Shown here in pieces: positions 1-10,200 of a stretch of 27,496 nt of DNA. The DNA lies in the IMG/VR virus record IMGVR_UViG_3300042389_000480, positions 1-27,496 of that record; one strand, written 5' to 3'. Under the pieces are notes generated by a model. It ran no database searches and was not told where the DNA came from. It worked only from the letters and a program-made list of their open reading frames with translations. A program made the position numbers and the translations under genes. The stretch is from a virus. Position 1 is the first letter of the stretch; each line of letters starts with the position of its first letter.

Positions 1-66
1 GATGGTGCGCCCGATCAACTCAACCTTGTCGCTGGTCATGCCAGCCTTCACGATTTCAGACTTCAT
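1..66 (-). CDS. RecT/Bet-like single-strand annealing protein (N-terminal fragment)
   Basis: Only the first 22 codons are present; the gene runs off the left edge. The ATG at 66 overlaps the end of the upstream exonuclease gene by 11 bases and is preceded by GGGAG about seven bases away, the same arrangement as at the exonuclease start. The readable peptide ends with DKVELIGRTI. Bet/RecT-type annealing proteins often start with a stretch of the form 'Q-V-E-L-I-x-R-T-I' before the conserved 'KGATDDEL' segment, which would lie just outside. Such proteins anneal single strands produced by a partner 5'-3' exonuclease, and the adjacent gene is exactly such an exonuclease. The family call rests on a short match plus gene context. 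Another ssDNA-binding or recombination protein is possible. Confidence 0.55.
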   Translation of the reverse strand, partial: MKSEIVKAGMTSDKVELIGRTI

Positions 67-919
67 TGAACTCTCCCAAGTTCTGTGCGATGCGAGCAGC
101 AGCCCACGCTGGGATGCCGATCTCGGTAACACCTTCGTAACCACGCGGACCCTCCGCAAGATAAGCCTTGTACTGCGCGACGAGTTCCAGCATCCGGGGG
201 CGGAACGCCTCCGCGATCTCGTCGCTGAACCGATAGACGGCGGTCGCATACGGCGCGGTCTTCTCGACCACCACGAACACGAAGTGCTGCGCCGGAACGC
301 CGCACGCTCGCGCCATCTCCAAGTAGAACGCGCATTGCACGCCGTACCCGAAGTTCCAGATCGTGCGCTCAAACTCCGACTTCGATGCGCTCGACGCGGT
401 GGTCTTCACATCGACGATGATGCGCTCGCCGTTGACCTCGACCAGCCTGTCGAAGCGCGACTTGGCACGCACGCCAGCGATCTCCGCAAACAGCGAGACC
501 TCGGCGCTGCCGTTCAGGTCGGACACCACCATGCGTGCGTCCGGGTTGGCGGCAATCGCAGCAGCCATCGCCGACACCTCCTCGGCTTGGTCGGCGGTCA
601 GCACGGTCTTGCTGCCGACCGAGGCAACGAACGACTCGTAGGTCGCCTTGCCTTCCTTGGTGCGGCGGTCAACGGCAGGGGCCACCACAAAGTCACGCAA
701 ATACAGGTGAGGTGTCAGCACCTTGCAATGCAGGGCGCGACCGACGGCAAGCGCCGGGGAATCAGACGGGTTCGCGATGCTGTGAGCCAGATGCAACGAG
801 GTGCTGCGATCAAGAATCCGCAGCCGCGAAGCAGACATGGCATCGAATGAGTGATAGATTGAATCAGGCAGATCCCGCTCGATGTGGGGAAGCGCCGGGG
901 GTGTGAATCGTTCAAGCAT
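56..919 (-). CDS. PD-(D/E)XK exonuclease, RecE/Exo VIII C-terminal type
   Basis: This 287-aa protein is probably a 5'-3' dsDNA exonuclease that resects ends for phage recombination. The nuclease core is readable: RFD with Asp157, then IVDVKTT with Asp170 and Lys172 (the D-x-K of the fold), then Q195-x3-Tyr199 in VQCAFY, the QxxxY motif of RecB/Exo VIII-like nucleases. Glu140 and Glu145 lie in the strand before the core. The N-terminal part (YHSFDAMSASRLRIL, then ALAVGRALH) matches the helical start of the RecE-like family. The ATG at 919 is chosen because GGGAG sits about six bases upstream; an in-frame TTG at 970 would add 17 unlikely residues and lies in the upstream gene's stop region. It follows the ribbon-helix-helix gene after a hairpin and overlaps the annealing-protein gene, forming an exonuclease/annealase pair. 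The family is well supported; strand polarity is inferred from the family. Confidence 0.88.
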   Translation of the reverse strand: MLERFTPPALPHIERDLPDSIYHSFDAMSASRLRILDRSTSLHLAHSIANPSDSPALAVGRALHCKVLTPHLYLRDFVVAPAVDRRTKEGKATYESFVASVGSKTVLTADQAEEVSAMAAAIAANPDARMVVSDLNGSAEVSLFAEIAGVRAKSRFDRLVEVNGERIIVDVKTTASSASKSEFERTIWNFGYGVQCAFYLEMARACGVPAQHFVFVVVEKTAPYATAVYRFSDEIAEAFRPRMLELVAQYKAYLAEGPRGYEGVTEIGIPAWAAARIAQNLGEFNEV

Positions 920-934
920 TGGTCTCTCCCAAAC

Positions 935-961
935 CGCCGTGTGGTCTTCGGACCCACGGCG
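935..961 (-). terminator. Strong hairpin between the RHH gene and the exonuclease gene
   Basis: An inverted repeat starts five bases after the ribbon-helix-helix stop codon. It has an 11-bp stem (7 bp, one bulged base, then 4 bp) closed by a four-base loop that reads CGAA in the minus-strand transcript and TTCG on the plus strand. The minus-strand side is followed by GTTTGGG, so there is no uridine run and it is a poor intrinsic terminator in that direction. On the plus strand it is followed by TTTCTT, which is better suited to stopping antisense transcription. In the minus-strand message it could attenuate or protect the mRNA ahead of the exonuclease ribosome-binding site. The structure is certain as sequence; its role is inferred. 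Confidence 0.5.
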
Positions 962-966
962 TTTCT

Positions 967-1155
967 TCAAACGTAGGGGCGTTCAGACTCTTCCGCTGGC
1001 TGCGGCAGTTCGTGCGCGTACCGATCCAGCAGCAGATCGATCAGCGCACATTGGGTCCAGCGACCAGCCTCCGCGTAGCGCTCAATGCGGCGCTTCGTGG
1101 CGGCTTTGATCGTCAGCGTGGCGTGTCGCCGTGGCTTCTGGGTGTCAGTTTCCAT
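967..1155 (-). CDS. Small ribbon-helix-helix (Arc/CopG-type) DNA-binding protein
   Basis: This 62-aa basic protein has a short charged N-terminus, then RRHATLTIKAATKRRIERYAEAGRWTQCALIDLLLDRYAHEL. That is a single strand with alternating residues (ATLTIKA) followed by two helices, the pattern of ribbon-helix-helix repressors that bind DNA as dimers through the beta ribbon. The start at 1155 has an excellent Shine-Dalgarno (GAAAGGAG, about six bases upstream); the longer in-frame reading to 1215 is rejected because it would run over this signal. It is the first gene after a promoter whose -10 overlaps a short palindrome, and it precedes the recombination genes, so autoregulation of this operon is a reasonable inference. 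The target site is unproven. Confidence 0.78.
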   Translation of the reverse strand: METDTQKPRRHATLTIKAATKRRIERYAEAGRWTQCALIDLLLDRYAHELPQPAEESERPYV

Positions 1156-1170
1156 GTGTCTCTCCTTTCT

Positions 1171-1185
1171 GCGGCTTCGTGCCGC
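1171..1185 (-). other. Small 5'-UTR hairpin ahead of the RHH ribosome-binding site
   Basis: The minus-strand transcript reads GCGGC, a five-base loop, then GCCGC, immediately followed by the AGAAAGGAG ribosome-binding site. With the promoter at 1192-1220 the predicted start of transcription is near 1185, so this hairpin would sit at the very 5' end of the message. That position could protect the mRNA from 5'-end-dependent decay. The transcription start is inferred from promoter spacing only. Confidence 0.35.
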
Positions 1186-1191
1186 ACACAC

Positions 1192-1220
1192 ATGGTAACC
1201 ATCCCACACCCACATTGCAA
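1192..1220 (-). promoter_or_regulatory. Sigma70-like promoter with palindrome over the -10 element
   Basis: On the minus strand there is TTGCAA (4 of 6 to TTGACA) at 1220-1215, a 17-base spacer, and TACCAT (4 of 6 to TATAAT) at 1197-1192. The -10 lies inside the palindrome ATGGT-A-ACCAT at 1192-1202, which could be an operator for the ribbon-helix-helix protein encoded just downstream. The site fills the 67-base gap between the stop of the giant gene (1223) and the next start codon (1155), the largest non-coding gap in the window. Spacing is ideal but the element matches are moderate. Confidence 0.5.
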
Positions 1221-1222
1221 CA

Positions 1223-4200
1223 CTACTGCTGCAATTGTTTCTCGCGACGCTCCTGCGCCAGCCTGATGCGTTCCCGAGCAGCCAGCACGTTCAACCGCTG
1301 GCGCTGCTTCGGCGTAAGTTCGCCAGCCTTATCCAACTTTCGGTAGTACTCCAGCAACTTGCGGTCGCTCGGCTTGGCCTTCGCGGCCACGCCCGTGACG
1401 GTGGATACAGGCGCAACCACAGGAACACCAGCCAGTTGCAGCGTCGTTTCTGACAGGCTTGGCAAGTCTCCCTGCGCGAGATACTTGGAAGTGTCTCCGA
1501 GGAAACGGATTACGAGCGGCTCCAGCACATCGTCGGCACGCTCGGGACTTCCAATAGCGCCATCGACAATTGCACCCCCGGCCATGCCGAGGTAGCCAAA
1601 CACCGCCGATGCCGCGTCGCCAGCGACCCGTGACGGCAGATACCCCATTTCCTGTTCCATCGCCATGCGACGGATCATGTCCTCGTCCTCTTCGTCGCCG
1701 CCGCCTCCGAGCGCGTTGGCGATGGCGATGCCAGCCGCCGTCCACAGCGGATTGACCGCAGCGGCCAGAGCGATGTTGCTCGACACCCCTGCTGCCGTCT
1801 TGGCAATCAACGCAGGATCGCGGCTTGCGACGGCACGGCGAATCTGGTTGTAGCCCTTGAGCGGGTCGCTGCTGAACGGGAACATCAGCCGACCGATGCC
1901 CTGCGAGAACTTCTGCTGGGCAGCAAAGACCGTGTCATCGAGCGGGTCGCTAACGTTCTGCGTCTTGCGGAATGCCTGTTCGGCCATCTTTGCCGCACCG
2001 ACATCAAGTTCCGCATTGGTCATCGACGGGTTTCGTGCGGCGAGATCGGCACGCATACCGATGAACGCGGCCAGCATGATCTGCCTGTCGATCATGCGAA
2101 GCATTCCGTCAGCGCTCTTCAGAACCCGGCTGATCGGCAGCACGCCTTCGCGTAGATCACGCACCGAACGAGCGAACTTGCCCGCCGCCACGCTTTCCCC
2201 GACCGAGGCGAGAGAACGAGCCGACGATGCCAGCGACGCTGCCCACCTGTCGCGTGCCGTGTTCGGGTCTCCAAGCACGTTCGCGAAGATGCCGACTTGG
2301 CTGCGACGGTGTCGGTCATAGAAGTACCCGTTGATAGATTCGACGGCCCGAGCCATGTCCCGGCGCTGCGCCGGGGTCATCGTCGCCATCCGAGCAACGC
2401 CCTTCGACCACGCCCCAACTGGCATTTCGCTCGCGAGCCGGAACGCACCGCCCAACTGCCGAAGCCAAGTCTTGGGGTTGAGGGTGATGAGAGCGCCGCT
2501 CACGTTGGCATTCAGCCCCTCGATGAATCCGCCCTGCGGCTTTCCAGACAGGCCAACGCCATTCAGAACCAACTTCCTGATCGCGTCGTTGCCGCCCTCT
2601 CCCATCGTCGCCTCGATTCCGCTGCGGACGCGAGCGGACTTCAGGACAGACATCGCATACCGAAGCGGGAGAGACAGATGAATCAGCCGCAACGACTCGT
2701 CGAGGTGGCTGTCCATCGTCCGCATCATGCCGCCGACAACCATCGTGGACTTCGCGGCGACGCGCTGCTGGAGGAACCCGGCGTTCGACAGCATGGTGTT
2801 CATCACCATGTTCGGCTGCATATTCGGGTCGATTGTCTGCCCAGCAATCTCGTCGCCGAGTCGCTGGCGCGGGAAGTACCCCGGAACGATGTCAGGCTGG
2901 CGACCGTGAATCTGGAAGTGAATGTCGAAGGCGCGAGGCTGGATCTCCTGCTCCAAGATCGCCTTCATCTCGTCAATCAATCTGCGCTGCCCATCGGTCA
3001 GGCTGGTTCTGATGTCCGCGAATTCCCGCCGCGTCATGTAGATCGGCGTGGCATTGCGGTCGGTCGAGAACACGATTGGCGCTCCGAGCGTTCCGGTCGG
3101 ATCCGAATCGTCGGTCAGCAGGGCCACCGTCTGATCATCCATCGCAGCCAGATGCAGCATCTGGTCAACGGTGATCGTCATCGGATTTCCGCCAAGGCTG
3201 ACCGTCACGGTCTCGGCAGACGATTCGCCGTACAACCCAGCGGCATTCGTCGCATATCCGTCATAGCCCGAATACCCGGCTGACCGAAGCGCCGCGTCGA
3301 TTCGCTCGTCGATGCGCTTGCGGTCGAGCGTCATGTTGCCCTTTGCCTCGGCGAACCCGGCCCACATCTTCCCGAGTACACCGCCAGCCCCGCCCTCGAT
3401 GGCTTGCATCAGGGTGTAGATGTCGGAGTTGCCGATGGTTGACAGGATGTCGCGGATGATGTTTCTCCTCGGAGCCATCGAGGAGATGCGGCCACGCTCG
3501 ACCTTGGGCAATGATGCAAGCGACGATCCAAGCGCGGACGCATCCGCAGCCGCTTCGTCCGCTCTGGCATCGCGTGCATCCCTGTATTCCGCACGCTCGA
3601 CATCGAATCGCTGCATGGCCGATTCCAGAAGAGCCTGTGCGCTTGCGGTTCGGGCGGCAATGTCTGCCGTATCCGTGAACGGGAGCATCCGCTTTCGTCC
3701 TGCGGCGAGCATCGATCTCGCGGATGACAGCGCCGACAACAGGTCAGACCGCGTTTCCGCACGCAGCCCGACCTTTCTCACGCGCTTGTCCATCCTGTTG
3801 ATCGCGGCCACCGTTTCGATGGCTTCCGCCATCGCAAGATCCTGAACGACACGGCGGGCGATCTTGTTGATTCCGGCGGCGGTCTTCATCGTCGCAACGG
3901 CATTGACATACTTGCCTCGCAACTTGATCGGAAGCGTCGCGATGACCTCGACAGCGGCCTTCCGCAGATCGGTCATGCGTGCCTTGGCTTCTTCGATCCC
4001 TTCCTTTCGACCGACGGCACGGCCCTTGTACAGACCCTTGATCCACGCCTTCAGGATCTGCGACTGCGCCTTCTCCGCAGCCTTCTTGCGTCCTGCACGC
4101 TCATACTTACGCATGACCTTGATGCGGTTGCGAAGTTCGTCGTTCGTTTCCGCTGCGGCTTCGATGTCGAGCATCAGGCCAGCGACGCGGTCTCGGAACG

Positions 4201-7200
4201 CAGCACGCATCTTCATGCGCTTTGCCAGCGCCTCGACACGCTGCTTGTTCCGTTCCTCGCGCACAAGCCGTTCAGCCTCGCGCTTTGCGGCACGCCGCTC
4301 TGCCTTCTGACCTCGGACCTCACCGGACAGAAGACCTTCGCGGCGACCCATGCCGTATGCAAAACGAACACGGCGTTCGGACTTTCCTTCCGCAACGCGG
4401 CGGCGAGCCGACAGCGTGGTCACCGTGACTGCATACGATGGCGTGTATGGCTGACCGCGCTTGTCCTCAAACGAGACATTCGTAAACCCACGGTTGTAAA
4501 GAACGCGAACAAACTGTCCTGATTCGTCAATTTGCTTCTGTGACGAAATTGCAACCATGCGCTTCGCCATTTCTGCGAAGTCCTTGATTGCCGCAGCCTT
4601 GGTCTTTCCGAACTTCTTCCCATCAAGCGTTGTCGTACTTCCCCAAGACGGGAAAACCGTCGGCGTGTACATCGGGCCGTAATCAACAGAGTTGGTGCTG
4701 AAGCCATCTGACATTCCGCCGATGACAGTCCACTCACCATCGTCGAATGCAACCCTCAAATCAACAGCGATGTCGTTCTTGTCGAACAAGACAACCTTCG
4801 CTGGCTGATCTCTGTTTCCGACAGGCGTGATGCCGTCGAGAGTCACACCCGGCAACTTGAATGTCAGAATGAAAGTGCCATCTTCACGCTTCAGCACATT
4901 GGTCAAACCACCAACAACCGGGAAGCCTTCAAGCGTCAACGCCTTCTGTTTCGGAGCAGTAGTTTCTCCGGGTACTGCGGCTCGTCGCGGAGCCTGACCG
5001 ATGGCTGCAACGATGTCTGTCCGAGCCATCTCCTCGGTCAGATTCATCAAGTCATCGAGCATCGACATCGGCACGGTGTCATCAATGCCGAGGAACCGAC
5101 GAAGCGCCTGCATCAGGCGGCTGAACATCGACCCAACGCCTCGTCCCTTGCTCGGAATAGCGCGAAGAATGTTCTGGAACTTTGGGCTGTTGATCGCTTC
5201 TGCGACAAACTCATCCAGATTCCCAAAGGCGTACAACCCACCAGCGTCTGCCATTGCATCGCCGCTGTTACTCTTGTTGACCAGACCACCGCCGTCGTAA
5301 TTTCTTCGTTCCGTAAATCCATCCAGCGGTATCTGGCTTCCGTTTGCGCGGCGAACGGAGAATCTCGGATTTGCTCCACTCAAATCCGTTGTCATTACAA
5401 CTCTGTTGAGTTCATCAAGCAGTACTGGTTCTCTGTTTGTAAGTTTGTTCTTTGTCTGCTCAAGAACCTGTTGATTTTGCGCTCCACGGCGTGAAAGCAC
5501 ATAATCGATACCGTTCTTTGTCAACACCAATTCAACTTGCGGAACACCATCAATACTGGTGGCTCGGATTGACAAGTCGCCAGAACCATCAAACGTAATT
5601 CCGCCAAACGATGACCTTCCCTTCGTCATCAGGTTGTACTGATGCGGGTTTGCCTTCGCTGCCTCCAAGAAACAATCAACCAATTCCTTGAACGCCGGGT
5701 CAACATCTGGGTCGGTCGAATACCTTTCAAGATTCTCGATGTACTTGATTCCAGACACATTCGACAACTGCCAACGCTTGGCAACCTTCATTCCGAGGTC
5801 GCTGTAGCGCTGATGCCCAGACTCCTTCACCTTCTTGTCGGTGTACTTATCGACATAACTGGCGATGCGAAGCGATGTTGCGGCGTGCATCATTTCATGC
5901 GCGAACACCAGACCGCCGTCATTTCGCTTTGTGATTGTCCCGCTGGTTCCATCACCACTCTGCATCGACACCGGAAGTTGATTGTCTTGCAACTCAATGC
6001 TGCCGCGATTGCCATCTCGGTAACTTGACCAGTTGGCACGAACGCGCTTGTAGGTATCAACGCGCACGCTTTCGGACAGGTCGAGTACGCGACCGAATTC
6101 CTTGTCCTCCGATGTGCGATCCTTGACCCTGTGCAACCCAACGGTTGCCTTTACGACATCCTGAAGCGCGACAAGGATGTCGGCGAACTTCGCGCCTTCG
6201 GCGACGAATGCTTCTGTGATTTCCTTGGTGGTGTCGCCGCGAAGGCGAGCCGACAGGACGCTCCCGACGCGACCTTCTTCCCAAGTCCACGACGGCATCA
6301 GCCCAACCTTCTGATCAGCGAAGATCGTGTCTTCAACCTTCGCGTCGCGGTTCTTCTCGCCGAACGGGCCGAAGTTCAGCCAACTGTTCTGGCCGCGAGT
6401 CTCCGAGGTCATCGCCCCGATAGCCGCTCCGGTGAACAGGCGCACATGGGCTTGCCATGCGTTCTCCTCGCCACGCGCCCGGAAGCCAGCGCCCTCAAGG
6501 CTGTGGCCCATCGCGTCGTGGACGGCGCGGAACAGGTCATTGGCGGTCACCCGCTTGAGTGGACCGCCGGGGCGACCGAATGCCCATTGCAGCCCGGTGT
6601 CAACGAGCAAGGGGTTGTTGCTGACATCGAGGTCCGTCGCACCGCTGCCGAACCCGCTCTCCGTCGGGAACACCGCCATGCGCCTGTTCGCACGCAGATC
6701 GCGCACGGCGTTGTACGGGTTGCCGAATCCACCCGGCTGGTCGGCGTATGGGTCATTGTCCAGATCGACGAAGTAGAACTCGTAGCCAGCCTCAACCAGC
6801 GCGTCATACTGCGCGGAGGTCTGCTCGATGAGTTGCCTGTACGCCTCGGCGACCGCAGGGTTCTGCGGATCGTGGGCCATCTTGTCGTATGCGTCGGCGA
6901 TGCGCCGCGCACGCTCGATGTCTACATCTGCGTACTCGGATTGACGCTTGAGTTCGATCCCTCGGGAAGCGGCATAGCGCTCGGCGACGGCGACGATGAC
7001 CGGGTCGGGGCCAGTGAACCCTCGGATGACAGGCGCTCCTGCAAGCGCATCAAGCGCTCCAGCCGAAGGCTGTTCCACTCGGTCGCGAGGCGCTCCTCCT
7101 CGTCGGGCAGCAAGGGTTGACCACCCGTATCGGGCATCGAACCGCTGGTTGACGGATTGGATACGGGAACGAAGATCTCTGACCCCTCCGAGTAGATCGG

Positions 7201-10200
7201 GCTTGAGGGACTCGATTTGCGCCAAGTAACTTTCGCCATTTGGATTCTCGCTCCAATCGTTGCCGATGTAGTTGCCTTCGGATCGGAAGGATTCAAGTTC
7301 AACAGTACCACCACCGAAGTCCTTGGGCAACTGCTCGATGACCTCTTTCAGCCCATCGTGGAACTTCTTGTTCGGAATGTCCGTGAAGTTCAACACGCGA
7401 GCGCCATCATTCCGATAGCCCGGTGCAAGTTCCGTGGTGTTGAACTTCTTCTGTAGCGCTGCGTAAAGCGCCGTCATCTCCGCTCGATTCAGCGGACGTT
7501 GCGTGTAAATCTGCACGCCGTTGTGGCGGATCTTCGCATCGTCCCAGATTGGGGCGTGATAAACGACGGAGTCCTGCTCCATCACGAAGCCGCGCACAAG
7601 TGCGGCAAGGTTGAGCAACTGCTTCGCTTCCGGCGTGAAGGTTCGCTTCGCGCCAGCGCCCTTCAACGGGACCGGGACGAACGTCTGCGCTCCAGCGCCG
7701 ATCTTGCCCATCCATGCGCTGAACCCGGTGATCGTGGTTCCCTGCGGCAACCCAACGAGGTCGGCGATGACATCGCGCCCGTTGACGTACAGGACATCCA
7801 TGATCTCCTTGAGATATTCAAACTGTTGCTGAATTGGAGCGCTGTGAATTCCCGGAAGCGAACGCCCCGTGGCGGTGCTTGGGGTCGCTTCCCAAGACAT
7901 CTGAACCATGCGGTCATTGATAGCGTTGCTGAAGTCGTACTTGCTGGCCGCGATGTCTTCCTGACGAAGCGTGTGCATCATGCCCATCTTGTGGGCAAGT
8001 CGGAAGTGGTCGTACTCGCGACCCTTCTTGATGCGATACACCTCGGTCTGCTTGCCCGTCTTCTCGTCGATCTTCGTGACCATCTCGCCGATGCCGCGAC
8101 GCAGTTCTCTCTTCTTGAGGTCGGCGCGAATCGGATCGATGCGGCCCTTCATCGCGGTCCAGATCGCCGCCTGAACCTGATGCGGCTTCCATCCGAGTTC
8201 TTCGGCAAGCCGACGAATCTCGTTCTCCGCAAAGACATACTTCGGTCCCTGATCGAGCGCCTTGTCTCCGTAGTCGAAGGCAAGAGCCATCCACATATCC
8301 ATCGTCGCCACGCCCGGATCGAGTTTGGACGGATCGATCTCGACCATCAGGTTCTGGTAGAACGAGTTCGTCTTGATGCCGCTCCAAGCCTTGCCGTTGA
8401 CAAGAAGATCAGTCGCCTTCTCGTCTGCCTTGGAGAATCCTGCGTTGATCGGAACGCCAGCCTTCCATTGGTAGTAGGCGGTCAGCGCCATCGAAGTGTT
8501 CGCCGGAACCGTGGCGTTCGGCGAGTAAATGGCGATGAGCGAAACGATCTTCTCCGCTTCGTCAATGTCTCCGTTGGCTGCGGCAAGAATTGCCTTGCTG
8601 GAGTTCTCGTACCACATCCGGCCAGCCTCGCCCTCCGTCGCGAGTTGCCTCAACTTGGCACGCAACTTCTGCAACTTGACAGGAGACTTGCCGACCCACT
8701 TCGGCGCTCCTACGAATCGACCCGACTTCTTCTCTCGCTTCTGCTCGACCGTTGCGGCGGGGCCACGCGCACGCGCCCACAGGACCGCATAGTCCTTGCC
8801 GAACTGCGAGGTCATTTCGGCTCGCAGTTCTTCGCCGATCTTGCGGTCTTCCGGCGACAACGCAGCCGGGTCGCGCTCCATCTGCTCCGCGATGGGATAC
8901 AGCCGCTTGCCTTCCGCCCACTTCTTGTCGGTCTTGCGAAGGGCGTTCACGGCGAGGTTGACCATCGCCTTGAAGTCAGGAGTCTTGGCGGCAGCAGCCT
9001 CTGCCGGGGTCATGCCGCTCGCCGTCACCGCCGCAGCCGAAGCCGACGGCGGGACGGGAGCAGCCGTCGGCGCTGCCGCAGCGGCAGCAGGGGCAGCAGC
9101 CGGGGTTGGCTTGGCCGGGGCCGCAGGAGCCGTCGGCGGCTGTTCCAGCATTTGCTGGCCGCGAAGCACGCCCTTCGCCTCCTCGATCCGCTGGCCGAAT
9201 TCCGTAAGCGCCACTTGCCGAGTTCCGCGCTTGGCTGGTCGCGGCTGGCGCTGCTTTGCTGCTTCCAGCAACATCGAGCGAACCCGCAACGCCGTCGTTG
9301 CCTGACGGCCACGCAGGCCCATCTTCACGATCAACTGCCCAAGGAAACCCGGAGCCTTTCCGGTTCGGAACAATTCCCGAACCCCATCTTCCATCACTCG
9401 CGCCTGTCCCTCGGCTTCAAGCAAAGTGCGCCCAGCACGCTGCTCGATCATCTCGCCTTGCCGCATGGGCATGGTCTGGACACCAGCGACCTGTTGAGCC
9501 ATTGACGCGGCGGCACTCTGGGCAAGCCTGTCATCCTTACGAAGTTTGTTGTTGAAGTATTCAACGCCAGCCTCAACGACGCTTTGCTCGTCGAACGCAT
9601 TCCGAAGCGCCATGTACAGGTCGGTATCAGTCGCCTGCACGATGTGCATCACTTCGTGGTGCGCGAACACAAGCGCATCGATCATCTGCTCATTCGTCAT
9701 TCCCGACTTCAGAAACACCGTGTTCGGCGCGGACGGGCTGTAAAACGCAGGATCCGCGTCAGGATCGGTGGAGTCAAAGAACGAGATGTCGTAACCAAGC
9801 GCCTTGATCTGCTCTTCAGCCGCACGATCAGAGGCCGTCTGCGCCATCGAAGGTGTCAACTTGAGTTCCGACAGAACTTCAGTGGTGTTCTTCTCGATGA
9901 CCGGGGCGTTGCGGGCGTTGAATGCAGAAATCGTGATGACCCGCGTTCTTGCCGACAGCAACTCCGCAGCGAGCGTCGCCTGATTCGCGACAGCATTGTC
10001 GAGAGCGGACTTCGCAGCATCGACATTCTTCTGTGCTTCAGCCGTCTTTGCCGCATCGTTCTTCTTCGCGACAGCCTGCAACTTCTTCTGCGACTGCTCA
10101 AGCGCAGCGGCAGCGTCGTTGACCAGCCTCGCCCCGACCTGTCGGTCGGCATTTGCTTGGTGATATGCTGACGAAGCGGACTGCAATTCGACTTCCCGCT

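Noticed and set aside
7499-9505. Long 668-aa plus-strand open frame opposite the giant gene
   Set aside because: It is antisense to a well-defined protein and reads as Arg/Leu/His-rich sequence, the usual mirror of high-G+C coding DNA. There is no recognisable domain or good ribosome-binding site.
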